A stretch of DNA of 64,000 nucleotides from Prunella strophiata (taxonomy: Eukaryota > Chordata > Aves > Passeriformes > Prunellidae). A program made the translations under genes and the position numbers. Shown here in pieces: positions 41,093-54,660 of this stretch. How positions within the stretch are numbered: position 1 is the stretch's first letter; every line of letters starts with the position of its first letter. The notes beneath the pieces are model-generated. The model was not told the DNA's origin, searched no databases, and was given only the letters and a program-made list of their open reading frames with translations. The stretch covers positions 82,285,309 to 82,349,308 of the forward strand of contig JAZBQD010000015.1 of the NCBI GenBank assembly GCA_036583965.1, read 5' to 3'.

Positions 41093-42416
41093 CAGGCAGG
41101 ATGTCTGACTGCATCTATCCAGTCAACTAATTTTTGCAAACAGTAGAAATTTCTAAGCTTTTCTGTGCCATAGCTTCCAGTTCTTTTCCTCTATGACTTC
41201 ATAGTATTACTCAGAACACCGAAAGTTTTAGTGAGCCTTTAATAGTAAAAATTACAGCTACCTTATCTCTTTGGTAGATCTTGGATGTTTTCCAATTACT
41301 CTTTATTTCCACCTGAAAAAAGGCAAGGAGCAAAGCATGATACTCAGTTTGAATCACAGGGCTCAGTCCTGAAGGGAGTCCTGATAATTCTAGGGTAGAT
41401 TTTTAAAACATGATCTGGCCTTGATTTTAGAATGAAGTCCACACTGAAGCAAGCATTAGGTGTTGCTTATGTCATCCTGAATATGCTATGGTAGTAGTTT
41501 TAACACAGAAGTTTTCAAAGTAGAGTATCCTGTAGAGACCATGTATTGGCACAAGCGGTGGATAACAAGTCTTCAAATATTTTCTTCACTTACTTGTTGC
41601 TAAGTAGGTGGAACTGCCATGAATGAACAGCCCCATAAATAAAGTATCCCATTAACTTCTGAGAAGGCTTTTTATCGGGCAAATTCTGCCTTATGGCCAA
41701 GTTAGATGCTTAGTGATTGTCACATAGTAAGTCCTTCTCAGCCTTTGAACAAAGTGATTGGAAATAAGCTTTCGAGAGCTGACTAGACCCAGGTAAGATG
41801 CTGAATCCTGATGGCTGCTTAAAAATCCAAGTTCGTTACTTCCAGGGTTTCTTCTCAATCAGTTTGACTTGGAAGATACATTTGGAACTATGACAATGTG
41901 TATTTCAATATCTGCTTTGATCTATTTCATGTTCTTCTCTGTAGGGATCTTCTCTGTAATACCTCTCAGGTCTCACTCCTGAGTCAGCACATAAGCGATT
42001 AAGCAATTGCACAGCTGTCTGGCAAAAGTTACTTGGAAATAATTATTAACTAACTTTCTTGACTGGAGGTATTGAGTCAGATTATTATACCAAAGAATTT
42101 CTGGATACATCTTGCATGCTCCTTATGTACTTTGCTCTTTGGTTATTGAATGGCCCTGCAACCCTGCCCACAAAGCCAGGAATTCTGCAAGCTGAATCCT
42201 GGGTTATATTTGTTTAAGCAAAAGGAAGGATAGGAAGTGGAAATTAGTTCTGAGCCAATTTGTATTTGGACTGGATATCCAGCCACCTCAAAAACGAAGC
42301 CAAACACAATGCAGAAGGGCAGTCTTTTACCCAACGAAAATACAGCCATCCATCCACACCTACATGTGGCTGAAGCTAGATAGGCCCCTCCAGTCCCACC
42401 AATGTTCTAATTAAAG

Positions 42417-42435
42417 AAAAAAAAAAAAAAAAAAA
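42417..42435 (+). repeat. A19 tract
   Basis: Homopolymer run in intergenic sequence about 1.3 kb downstream of the solo LTR. Confidence 0.95.
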
Positions 42436-45400
42436 GCACTGCTTAAATTCCATTTAGGTTTGTGGAATTGGAAACCAAAAGGGACTAGATCACATGGTGT
42501 AACCTCTAAGTCACAGGCCATTAAATTTTACTTAGTTGCTCTGTTGAGCTCAATAACTTTTATTTGGCTAAAGCACAGTTTTTGTTTTGGCCTCCAGTAA
42601 GGCAAGAAAGATAAAGAGGGACAAAGCTGTTATTTTTATTTACACAATTGTTGTTACATATGCTGGCACATATATGTTCTTTTTTAGCACCTGAGAACTA
42701 GGTTTTAGCTTGGAGGATATGCTCAGGTGAGCGAGGAGGTAACCTGCCAGCCAGCTGTCACCCACAAGGCTCACAGTATGGTCTGTATCTTGCTGAGGAG
42801 AAGGCATGGGGAAAGAGGAGGGAAGGGAATGCACACAGACACACCAGTCTTGTGTTCAGCTCCACCTCGAGCATGCAGACTCCTTTCAAGGACTCCATTT
42901 AAAAACAAAGAAAACAGCTCTTTGTCATTAATCCCTTAATTTGCACAAATACCTCAGATGTGTAATGTTTTCCAAACCACAGTTTTAAAGGCTCACATAA
43001 TTAACAGAGTAATATAAACCACTTCTATTCTAGCTGAAAAAAAGATGTGGCTGGTGCTAAAACAAGATTCAAACTCAACAGACTGAAAGAGTGAATCACT
43101 CACACTTAGACATTGTGCAAGTTGATTTGAATCCTTTGTGTTTTATTAATACAATAAATTATGCCACGTAATAATTTAACAAGAAATATATTATGTGCTG
43201 ATATCCAGATTCAAAAGTACAAACATCTTTTTGGCAGGCTAATTGAGTGCTCTTTTTAAGAGATTTAAAATAATGACTCTCATTTTATAGATACTTTATG
43301 TTTGATACTTTATACTTTGAATATTTTTAGAACTCCATCTTTAATTTGCTGTTTTAACAATATCTAATCTAGGATTAGTTTTAATTTTTTTTTTCTTTTT
43401 AGAAATGCTACGCACCCTGCAGAACTTCCATGCAGAGCTATGAATCAGTACAACTGAGCAGCCACTGGAGAGCAGTCTTCAAGCTGCAGTTGAGCATACT
43501 GATCATACTTTGGCTATATACCGATGAGATTTTACCTTGTTGTGTTTCCATTGCCCATATTTATGTATTTTCTCCTGGTCTGGCCAGCTATTGTTTTCTA
43601 GTTTCCTTCCCCACAGTGTGGATAGACTAAAATAGCCTGCAGAACTTCTGGAGGAAATATTTTATAGCTCTATCCAGTAAAAGCTTGATACAAAGCCATT
43701 TAGTTTAGTGAATGTCTTTCCATTGACTGGAGTAGTTTGCTTCCAACCTTCTGGTTCACAGTCTCAGTGTTTAAATGACTGCACTGATGTTAGGGTTGAT
43801 GAAATGAGGTTACTTATTACTTTTTATTCAGCCTGCCAAACAGTGTTTTGGTTACTGTAGCTTTCGTTGATTACTCCTCTGATGAACTTGAGAGCAAATC
43901 TGATTCAAAGCTCATGGGGCTCAGGAAGTGATAAATCTGGACCACTGTGTTGCTGCTGCAGGTGTGATACAGAGTCCAGGCCTGCAGTACTTCCCCTGAG
44001 CATGTACAGCCACCAGAGCCCAAAGAGCAAGCCTGATTTGGAGAAGGAACCTAAAGAAAGACACCTTGCTGGCTTGTAATGAAAAAGATGATAAACATAA
44101 CCTCATTATTTACAGCCAATAATTTGATTCCTGTTTTTTAAATGAGGTCTCCATTTCCCTGGGTGAAGGTTGCACCTGCCAGAAATTTGCTGAAAGAAAA
44201 ACACGGTAAAAATGTGGGTGTGAAATCCTGTTTGGAAAAATGGAGACCACCAAAAAATCTAAATAGTTTTTTCTGTATAGATGCTGTCCTTTACATTGTT
44301 ACAGTGTGCAGTGCTGGCCATCTCATCCTAGTCAATGGGAAGTTTGGTTGGATATCATTATAAGGACTTTGCTAGACAAGTAATGCAGGCCAGCACATAA
44401 AGTCCAACCACCTAGAAACACAGTAACAATTTGGTTAAAAGTTCCAGGAGTTTCCTACAGGCTTTGTCAGACCTCTGTGGTTTCTGTTTGAAATTACAGC
44501 AGATTTTTTCCAGTGGAGCATAGCAGCCGAATGTGTGCCCCATGTGCAGAGTGGGAGGTTTCTCACATTCCCACCTTGCAGTCAAAAAGTTTTCTGGCAG
44601 CAAGAAGTGCTAATTTAACAAATTTCTTTCCAGTGCCATTTTGCCAGCAGGCAACCAGAAACATCCCTAGGTGTTCAAAGCAGAGGTGATGTTGGGAATG
44701 GAAAAAAGCAAGATTTATCCAAAGAAGCTTGAGGCCACTCCTGAGGCTCTGTCCTGGGAGGCCCCACCCAATTCTGCAGAAAGCCAATACCTGACATGTT
44801 TGCATTTAAATAAATGCTAGTTCAGTTGCCACCAGGGAGAATAAAGAGTGTTTATAATTTTGTATGGGGTCCCTGTATGTGTGACAGAGAAACCCCATCC
44901 TGGTTAATCAGTTTTCTCCTGTATATCTCTTCCTTTTGCTTCTTTCTGTCCCTCATTTCTTGTTTTCCCAAAGCAAAAACAGTGCTCATCCTGAAGTGGT
45001 TACAGGAACTTTTTTGAGGTCTGGTGAAATACCTTTCCTTGTTTGACTCAGTGAGTTTAATATGGTTTGAAAGGCAAAGCATGCCTGCAAAAACACACCC
45101 TTCTGCCCAAGCCATAGGGATTTCTGTACAATCGTTCTTTGCCTGGCCAGAAGAGACAGCTCCGCAGAAACACCCTGGAAGGAAAAGAGAACAGGCTGGA
45201 TGATGAGCAGGGTGGTATTCAAAGATTAACCACCAGAAGTAAGCAGATGCTTCTATTAACCATCTGGCTCAGCCACACCAATGGCTAATTTGATCCAGAA
45301 GGCAGAGACACTACCTCATAGTCCATAACACATGAGTCAGTGAAAGCATCTGACAAAGATGATCAAGTAATTATAGTCTCCAAAATGGTCACATTTGTTG

Positions 45401-45861
45401 GTAGAGTCGGAGGCGGGACGCAGCTGATGCTGTCACTTCCTCACACACATGGGCCAATTGTGTCACCAGGGCTATAGTCAAACACTTTAGCATGATGACT
45501 TGAGCCCTGCCAAACAAATATTTCCTCAGTTAAGCAAGAAAACTTTTTTGTTCCAATAATCGTGTAGTGACTGTAAAACACAAATAAAATACTGAAAATT
45601 TTAGGCCAGATTCTTTGGGGGTCCTTTGCTGCTAGAGTGTCTGGTGGTCCTTTGCTGCTGGGCAAAGGGGCTGATAAAATAATAAAAAGTGGTGACCCCC
45701 TCAATTACACTCAGGGAGGTTATGGGCGTAGCACTGGATTCTACAACACAGAAAATGTTTTGGAAAGAGTGTTGTCATTAACAGATCTGGTCTCTTGAGC
45801 CTAGAGAAGCCAGAAATGAGGGTATCAGAAATGTCACTGCTAATCTGCCCTATAAAAAAAC

Positions 45862-45946
45862 CCAAACCAAACCAAACCAAACCAAACCAAACCAAACCAA
45901 ACCAAACCAAACCAAACCAAACCAAACCAAACCAAACCAAACCAAA
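45862..45946 (+). repeat. (CCAAA)17 microsatellite
   Basis: Seventeen uninterrupted copies of CCAAA, followed by a gap of about 19 bases and three more copies (45966-45980). Read on the minus strand it is (TTTGG)n. Open frames across it (KPNQT... on plus, WFGLV... on minus) are translations of the repeat, not genes. Confidence 0.98.
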
Positions 45947-46989
45947 ACATAGAACAAGGAAACCACCAAACCAAACCAAACAAGATACCCTCATTTCTTA
46001 TGGTAACAGCCTTGAGAGTATGAGCTGTTTAAAACTAGCCACTGAGGTTGAAAATATGTTTCGGGGTATTTTTTTTTTTCCCTTGAACTGTGGCTTATCA
46101 GTGGCCTTTCTTTCATCAGTGCCTTGGTATCCTTTAAAATGCAATATGGATCTGTCACTCTGAGAGGTGGGGAATTTGCTTTCTTTGGTGCTGTGGCAAA
46201 TGTTTTTGCCTGTATTGTAAAGGCACTGCCCTACCCCGGCTTTTGGTAGCTGGTCTCTGAGGCCAGCTCAGATCTGGTGCCCTTGCTTGGAACCTTGGAA
46301 CCCTGCTGGGGAAGGAAATGGGTGAGAAAAAGCTGAGGAAGTAGGGGTCTGGTCCTCTTGGCTTAGGAGGGCTGTTCAAGCCAAGGCACTCACCCATGAT
46401 CCCTGTGCCTGGCCACGTGCCTTACTGATTTGCACACTGGCTCTGGCTTGCAGACTTGATATTCTGGCTTGTCCTTGGCTTTGCCTCATTGCTACAGACT
46501 TGCCTGGTGAACTAGACTTGACTAACGCTGGTTACTGTCACAGGACCTGCTCTGCTCTTTGTTTCTGGGTGCTGTAGTGCTGCATCCCACGTCAGTGAAA
46601 TTGCTGCCCAGCCAGCCTGGCTATAGCCCTCGCCTCCCAGCCTCACCCATGCTGCTCCCTCAAACTGGGGTTGTCACAAGTGTTTGTACAGCCATCAAAT
46701 TTATGGCTGAAAGAACAGTGTGGTGGCAAGCAGCAGGGAAGTAAGTGATGTCCTGTGTGAGACAAGAGCAATCTATGGGACTCAGTCTCCCACTCCCTGA
46801 TTGCAGCTCTGCTACCTGTGTAACCCTGAAGAGTCCACTAAGAGCAGGAGAGCACAATATACCTTTGGCTGCTGTAGGATTAGCTAGTGCCATTCATGAG
46901 AGCCTGCCTGGCACTTGAGGATTTATGGAAATTCAATGGGATTCTTTGGTATTGACCCTGTGGAGGTCAAGATCCCACTCCTATCAAAA

Positions 46990-48100
46990 TACTGTAAGGC
47001 TGAAGGCATCCTTGAAGGATCAAGTAGAATGTCACTCATCCAGGCCAGGGGCATCTGTTGCAGGTCATTCCTGATAAATATTCATCTAGTCTGTTATCAG
47101 GGAACTAAATTGTGGAGCTGCCACAAGCTGCCTATGCAATCTATTCCAGTGCTGTAAACTCTTATTTTACTATATTTTGCCCTATCCATGAAGAGGACAG
47201 AAAATAGTTTACTCCCTTACTTTTTGCAGCAGCTTCTTTGAAGACTGTCTTGGTCCTTCCTTCCTGGACAGTATAATTCATTCCTATGCTAAAAGACCCC
47301 ACTTTTTTTCCCAGACTTTGTTTCCAAATTTTTTTAGAACTTGGTAATTTTCATGGCTGTCCTCCATCTTCTGAACATCCTGAAACAAACACAGTTCCCT
47401 ATTTGAGACCCTAACACTAAATCATGCCTCAGTATTACTTCACCTACTTACAGATTATACCTGTATCTGTACTATGTTTTCTCATTTCAGCAACAATATG
47501 CTTTTGCTGGTTCCACTAAAAGTTTTGTACTTATTTCTACATTACAGTTCCTTATCCTGTGTTTTTTAATGGATTAGTTCTGCAACCCCCTCACCAAAAT
47601 GCACTATTTTGAATTAGTCCCTGTTGAATTAATTTGACTTTTCCCACAGACCATTTTATTGGAGAGAATTTTTATTTCTAATCTAATTTATTTACATTCC
47701 CACTCAGCCTCACAGGAATCCCTCTATTCCATCTTCTAGACTGTTAAAGAAAACACCACCTTGCATAGATCCATTCCTTTGCTATGGATCTTAACTGTCA
47801 GTCACATTTCAGCAAAAAGGTATTAAATAATCTGTCTTTCAATGTCATTTGCTAATAATTACTCTTCCATTGAGTAGTTCATTAACTCTGTTTCTTCCTA
47901 TTATTAATGCACTGACAGAAGGATTTCACAAGCAATAGTTGCCAGGAATATCATCTCACTGGCCTATCTGGTGTTGCTGTGTGCTGTTGAAAATAATCTT
48001 TAGTACTCTGATACAGTTTCTACTTCCTATATAATTTCCTCCCATGTTAGGGATCAAAGGGATATAACCAAGTTGGTCACTTACTCTGCTTCCTGACCAT
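46990..48100 (-). mobile_element. Ancient CR1 LINE, minus strand, heavily diverged
   Basis: Read on the minus strand this resembles an old CR1 3' region. Recognisable plus-strand landmarks in order are GCAATCTATTCCAGTGCTGT (about 47137), TAGTCCCTGTTGAATTAATT (about 47615), the ATAGATCCATTCC block (about 47765) and CACTGGCCTATCTGGTG (about 47957). Each matches CR1 text I know from bird and turtle genomes, in the expected order. Divergence is high and the 5' and 3' limits are approximate; sequence to 48450 might belong to it or to another old repeat. Confidence 0.6.
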
Positions 48101-48826
48101 TGCCTGCACCTGGAAAGTTTGCAGTTGCACCTTTAATATAATTTCTTTCATGGTACATGATTTCTTTTTAAATTCCCCTTTTTTCCTTAGATCAGCCTTC
48201 CAGGAAATATCACCTAACGACTCTCTGGATAACTGAAATCTGTCCTCCTGAAATCCTGTTGACTTTTCCTGTAGTGTTGCCTCTTTCTGGTCCCAAGGAA
48301 ATGTGAATTCTGTCATTTCCCCATCACTGGCACCCACGTTCCTCTTTGACCAGCTCCAGCACATTCTGTTTGTTGGTTCAGAGCCGGCACAGTTTGTGAC
48401 AAACCAAAAGAAGGGCTACCAGGGTCTGACTCTGTCAGCACCTAGCAAAGAGTTAATGCATTGTAATGGGGCAATAAAGAAGTAATTTTGTGTGTAATTC
48501 TTCTGGGTTTGGTCACAACTAATCACAGAACAATTCGTCCCAGGCACACAAGGCTGTGGGACAGCTTTTACCCACTTGAAATACACATTAAAACAACAGC
48601 ATTCATTCTTACCTTACACTTAGCCACAAATAAAATGCAAAAGGATACATAAAAAGTGTGAATAGCATATATCTAGCCAAATGCATGTGCTGTTACAAAA
48701 CAACACATTTCCAGAAAAGCAGAGTCCTCTCTGGTCCCTATCTTGTATCTCTTACATTCTACTCACGTGTTATATGAGTGGGGAGACAATTTGGAAAAGC
48801 AACCACAGGTATTTTGACCCACCTTC

Positions 48827-48843
48827 AAAAAAAAAAAAAAAAA
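48827..48843 (+). repeat. A17 tract
   Basis: Homopolymer run; no retrocopy seen beside it. Confidence 0.95.
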
Positions 48844-51800
48844 TGCAGACTACAGGACAGTGATTTCTTTTCATTTTCCTGCTAAAAATTTTATAACTCA
48901 CTTCTTTCTTAGCTTTCTGCTATAGCCCTGAGCTTAGTGACAAGGAACAGATGCTGACTTACCACCCCATTTCAGTTAATTCATTGAATAGCTAACATTT
49001 GCTTAATGGGAACTCTCTTAACAGACACCATACCACTCTGGGAGTGCATTGTTTTTTTCCCAAGGTGGTCTTTTTTATAGTGTGAGAAATATGGGGTTGT
49101 TGTTTTCTTTTCTGATTAGAAGTCTTTTGGACAAGATTTATGCAAGGATTTGGGTGTATATTAGACTATATTTAGGGAAGGCCAAGAAAAGATTGAACTT
49201 GTGTAAGAAAGAAGAGAAATCTTGTACTGTATTCTGATGTCTTTCCAGAGCAGCAGTCCCTGATGTCCTCATTCACATTAGTGGGTGGACTAAAGAATTC
49301 CAACGGGAGTGCAAACTCTGCATTGTTGGAACTTATTCCCCATAAAGAAAATGTCTGTAATAAAAATATAAATCTTGGTACACATCAGGGCACTGGATAT
49401 GGATTTGTCTGTGTATGTGTACAAGTTGTGGAATTTGGGAAAAACCTGGCCTTTCAGTACTTGCCCTTTTCTCTTTCTTTGGGCAGACTTTCAAGGCTTA
49501 TCATATAACTGTAAGTTCCTTCTGTGATATGCTCTTCAGGAAGAAAAGAAACCAAGTGCAACAAATAAGATTTTAATCAGTCACATTTTAATATTGATGT
49601 TTCTCATTTTCATCAGGTCCCAGTGATTTCTGGTGGTTTTGCAAACCTATCAATTAAATGTTGAGAGCATTCATTCTGTATGGTGTATTTTCATATCACT
49701 GCTATCCTGCTGGAAGCACTACATGTGAAGACCATCACAGGGTGTTGGATAGAGATTCAGCTTCTCTCTTTGTGAGCTTCTCTAAAATATGCAAACTTGC
49801 TTGTCAGGTCTAGCAAAATTATGCTTTTATAGTTTTCTGAACTTTAATCACTAGACTTCTCAAAGAGCTGCCAACATCTCCCTTAAAGGTCTCATGACTC
49901 CTAGTACACACTGAAATAATCATGTTGGACAAAAGTGTTTCTAATCAGTCACTGCACAGAGAATTCTCCTTTTCCTTCCAGTTACAAACCTGTTTCTTCT
50001 CTCAGGTGTTTTAACTCCAGTGGCTGCAGTCCAGTTAGCATTAGTTCACAAAGCTGCAAGGGACAATTGCATATGCTAACACATCACTGGGCCTGATGCT
50101 TTTTGTATTCATGGCTCTTTACTCCCTGCTGGGAATGAAAAGGGACATTTATTTGGTGTTTCTTACAGAAACAATGTCCATAATTAGGTACCTCCAGTGC
50201 TGGCTGAGATACAAAGGAACATTTGTTAATTATTTCCGTGTGCTTGAGGAACACGTTGCACCAAGGGCTGACTTGCTTGGGGACCACAAGCAGGGAGGTA
50301 CTAGACTGTCACTGCCATGCTCCTTTTAAACAAAACAGTATTTCTTTTAGAGTCAGGGCTTGGCTTGGATCCCTGGCTGCTCCATCTGAGCCCCAAAGGT
50401 ATCCACAGCCCTGGCTGCCCCTGCCTGCCACAGGTTCCTCCACCCCTGCTCATGGCCCAGAATCCCACATCATCAGCCCCTGCCCAGAGATGCTGCAGCA
50501 GGGCCAAGCTCCAGCTGACCACAGCCCTGCCCATGTGCCTGAGGCTGCCAAACACAGCCCACCACTGCTGCATAGAGCTCTGCCAGCAGCCCCATTTCTT
50601 CACACCCGTGCTGCTCCTGCACCAGGCACAGGAGGGACTGAGACTTGCATGCCTGGTCACGGTGCTGTTCCAGACTTGAGTCTCCCAGGCACAAACTTTC
50701 AGGATGGATATAAACAGTGGCACCAAGCTCAGCCTGGATCCTGCTCTTCCATCTGTTTTACTGCAGGGTAGCACAATTTCTTGGTAGTGCTGGAGATGGA
50801 TGTGAGAGAGCAACATGGCACTGGCACTGCCTCTGCCTTTGAAACACCAGGCTGTGCAGAGTGCTGTAAAAATCACATCATGACAGCACCAACAGGAATT
50901 GGGTCTCTGCCCTTCAAAGGATGAATCTTTGCCAAGAATTTAGCAAGTCTGACCACTTACCCACCCCTTCAAAAGTAAGCAGGCAAGCCTTTGTGAAGAG
51001 GAAAAGGAGGCTGTTAGTACTTTGTGGGCTGGGCACAGGCCACAAATGCTGAACACAAAGAGCTCCAGCTGGGAGTCAGTACCGCCAGGAATTTTCCCCC
51101 CTCTGTACTGCAGAGTCGAAGCACTGATGACTCAACTTCATTTTCCACTGAGAAGGTCCTCTTGGAAAGAAATTCAGCCTGTTGGGAAGAAGTGCAAGAT
51201 TTGTCAGGCACAAAAGAACCACCTGAGAAGCAAGTGGTTCCCAAGTGCTGCTTATCTCCAGGCCCTGGCCTTAAGGCTTTCTTTCCAGAACCATCCTTGA
51301 ACCCTACTATTTCTGCTCCACCTGCTAAGTCACCATGTTAGAGCACTGGAGCTGTGGATCACTCCACATGCCCTCAAATCTTAAAGATAACAGTTGGAAA
51401 AACAATTATGAGAATCTCCCTCCATTTATGCTCTCTGTCTCTGCCCACTCTTCACTTCTCCTTATTTCCTCATGAGATCTGGCGCTCTTTCCTCTCACTC
51501 CAACATCTGCACTTTCTTTCACATTGTGATGGATCTGCCCTGGACTCACCCTTCCCTCCTTTTACACATGCTTTCCACAGCTCCCTAGCTTCTGTGAAGT
51601 CAATCAATACAACTATTTGCTGCCATTACTTTAAAACAACAAAGCAAAAGAAAAAGAAGCTATTTTTACAGTATTTTATCCTGGGTCTGTCTTGCTTGCC
51701 TGCCTTGTATAAACCAAAAGCTCCTCAGAAAGGACAGTGCACTTGGATGAGCTACCCATCTTGCACTGGCTCCTTTTCTGCACTCCCCAACCAGCCCTGG

Positions 51801-53400
51801 TGGAGTTTTGAACAACCCCTAGATGCCACTGTGGACTTCACAGCTGGGTACAGGATCCAAAGTATTTGGTAGGTACAGATAAGCAAAGTAAAATGCGCTG
51901 GAGTGAGCATTCTTCTGTGATCCCTGGGCACTGCTTTAATGGAGTTCACAGCACCATAATACACAAGTTGCTTAAACTGTTGGATGAGGATCATTCAGAA
52001 GAACCCCAGAAAAACCAAAAATAGCCAGTTTTCCTCTTTTCTGCACTGAATGATGCAGAGAAAGAGGGCTCCACTCAGTCCAATGACAACTTCTAACTCC
52101 TGTTCAGAATAGGATGCAGTGGCATTGTGTCAACTTTTACCACAGCCCTAGCATAAGTGATGCTATTATTGTAATAAAATTAGGGATACCTTTGTCCTAC
52201 AGTGAATAAAGCCAGCATTTTAAATCAGCTGTTTCTACTTCTGAAGTAAAGCTACTTATTTCCTGCAAGAACTTACAACTGATTCACAAGACATCTTAAA
52301 CCACACATAGTAACCTTTCCAAATTGCAAAGGCAACGTGGTCACATCCCCATTTAACCACTGAGATCATCAGAACTGCAATATATGTGGTACTCAAGTGT
52401 AATAAGATTTCAGTGTATAGATGTTCTCCCCCCTTTTCACTTTTCCTTAGCATTTAAGGTGCCATTTTTTGCAATCTAATACACTTCAGTCCTTTTCTCC
52501 TACTACCCCTTTCTTCCTTACCCTCAATGACATTTATTTTCTCTCCAGTTTTCCCTCTCTACTTCTTCTTTGCTCATTTTACATTATTTCCTGGTTTAAT
52601 CAGCTCAACTTCAATTAGCTGTGCTCTCCACCCTTCCTTCCCTAAGATACCTGTTTTTATCCACCAGTACCAAGTAAATTTCTTCACATCTGTCCTATCT
52701 CTTTCCCCCCAGTTTTTGGGAGTGGCAGCTTTAAAGGTAATGCTGCACATACTGTTCTTTGTGTCTCCTGAGACTTTGTCAGATCATTACTCACTGGGCA
52801 TAAAACTTTTACCCAAGCATCTCCTCTTCCAGGGATCCAAGGGGGCTGGAGGTGCAGATGTGCATCAGTCTGCAGTCTCCTCTTTCCGTGGGGCCTTGCC
52901 AGTTTTAGAAGCCAGAGCTGGGTCCACACTGGATGTGTGAGAAAGTGATTATGGGGTGGGCAGACAAAGCTCTAAGTAAGGCAGCACATGCCATGGTACT
53001 AGGTGCTGGAGGCAGCAAGGAGACATCAGTACAGCCTAGCACTCAGAGTGAATATTAATCCTGGAGTCCCTGGGGGCTGCTGGTCCAGGTTTCAGCTGCA
53101 GTCTGACATAAATTGCTGTCAACACCAGAGCAACGTAGGTAAAATCTAGTACCTGGGCCACAATTGAGCCTTCAGTCTCTTCTGTAAATGTACTTTGGAA
53201 GACTTTGGTGACAGAACAGTCTTTGTGCATTAAACCTGGAATGTGCCTGTGCATGCCAGGGGCAGACCTAGCAGGATTATGGTAGCTGGCTAACTGTGTC
53301 TGCAACTACTACTGCCAGACTTATAAATGGGACAGAAATTTAAACAAGTTAAAGGGGGCTTTTTTGATTTTTTAATTTTTTTTTTTCTTTTTCTTTTCAG

Positions 53401-53498
53401 CTTCAGTCAGCTGGAACCTGCACTGGGCTACACCCTGTCTGGTTTCACTTGCCTGTTTCTAGCATTAATATTGATCAAAAATACAAGTATGAACCCTG
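53401..53498 (+). other. Exon-like segment (98 bases) with acceptor and donor
   Basis: A long T-rich tract ending TTTTCTTTTTCTTTTCAG precedes 53401, and the segment ends CCTG|GTAAAGT at 53498. One frame is open throughout and encodes a hydrophobic stretch (about YTLSGFTCLFLALILIKN). It lies 2 kb upstream of the GMDS exon on the same strand. Splice-like signals of this quality arise by chance in long AT-rich DNA, so this is only a candidate. Confidence 0.12.
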
Positions 53499-54660
53499 GT
53501 AAAGTGTTCTCAGCTAAGCCTGGCTGGGATGCTCTCCTTACAGATCTCCTTACAATCTCCAACAGATTGCAGACTGTTCTGTTCTGAATCACTTGTGAGT
53601 GCAGCCACTGAGCAGGAAGGAGATCTGCTGCTCTGAATAGAGGAAGAGCAGGAGCTGCCTGTCACCTGAGAGTAAAACCAAAGCTCAAGGTCATCAGTCA
53701 ACTGATGCACTTGGTTAATCAGGCAATTTATGAAAGGTGTGAACCAGCTTTCCCCCTCAGTGGAGTGATTTTGGGAAAGACAGTCAAGGAAAATGCTAAA
53801 TGTGAAAAACAGTTCCTGTGGGACACTGGATAACTGGGGTAGGAAAACTACTGTTTGGAGAAAGTCACCAGAAAAAGGCTCTTAACTGCACACGTAGGCC
53901 CCAGGGATGGGGGCTCCTCTGTCACAGCTTCAGGACTTACACTGTCAGCCTGACTCACCAGGTTTTTGATGCAGAACAAGGAAAAAGGCAAGCCAATGAA
54001 TGGACTGCCAAAGAAAGCTAGAAATAACAAGCTTATCTGGCCACATAAAGGACAATTTTTAAGGCTGTAGTTCATGCACTGTTCTATGCAGCTCAGATCT
54101 AACAGGAGACTGAACTATGTATGTAAATAAGTAAAGAAAGGAAACTTGCTCCTAACTCCCTCTAATCTCAAATCCTAGGTTTTCAAATAAAGGTTTGTGC
54201 TTTATTTCTGGCACATGGAATTCTAAAACTCTCAGAATTTGATATCCTTTTATTTTCCTGTGTCATTTTAAAACTGAGAGGGTGGAGCTCATGTGTGATG
54301 CCCCTCCTCTCTGAATCTGAGACTGTACATCCATAAAGCAGGCACTTAGTGGGATGAAGGCATTTTGCACAAGTAGTAGCTGATGTTGCCAACTTGATAA
54401 AACTGCATGTGCTTGTCGAGGAAAGGCTTCAGAAACAGGAGGCAGAAATGGTACAACTGGGATGAACATCCTGAACTGAGTAACCCTGATGTAATACAAA
54501 CTTCTCCACTGGCATCGCAGGCTGTCAGGCTGCAAGAAGGGAATTTAAACTGAGAAAGTGGGGAGTGGCATGCAAGAAAGTGTTCACAATTTGAGAGAGC
54601 AGTTCCATTTGAAGGGCAGCATGCTCCTAGACTCCGTTTTGGTTTATGCTTTTTAATATA

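Larger units (their letters stand above)
41093..46989. other. Intergenic sequence, no gene supported
   Basis: Mostly unique AT-rich sequence. A T-rich run ending TTTTTAG at about 43402 looks like a splice acceptor but is followed by stops in all frames within a short distance. A small duplication, GGTCCTTTGCTGCT, occurs twice at about 45619-45655. About 46400-46660 is CT-rich with recurrent CTGGCTT/GACTTG motifs, possibly an old repeat I cannot name. Confidence 0.75.
48101..54660. other. Intergenic sequence upstream of the GMDS promoter
   Basis: No gene supported. The segment 50370-50700 is GC- and C-rich compared with its surroundings and holds overlapping open frames on both strands (182 codons plus, 191 codons minus), neither with a recognisable domain. 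An exon-like segment at 53401-53498 is described separately. The remaining open frames (for example 51354-51872 and 52527-52940) run through CT-rich sequence and look like chance. Confidence 0.75.

Noticed and set aside
43380..43402. Splice-acceptor-like T-rich tract ending TTTTTAG
   Set aside because: No paired donor at a sensible distance with an open frame; such tracts are common in AT-rich DNA.
45701..46163. Repetitive peptides KPNQT (plus) and WFGLV (minus)
   Set aside because: Direct translations of the CCAAA microsatellite; a five-base unit is bound to give an open periodic peptide when no unit frame is a stop.
51354..52940. 172- and 137-codon plus-strand frames at 51354-51872 and 52527-52940
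   Set aside because: CT-rich sequence giving Ser/Leu/Phe/Pro-rich products; no conserved motif, no splice or promoter context.
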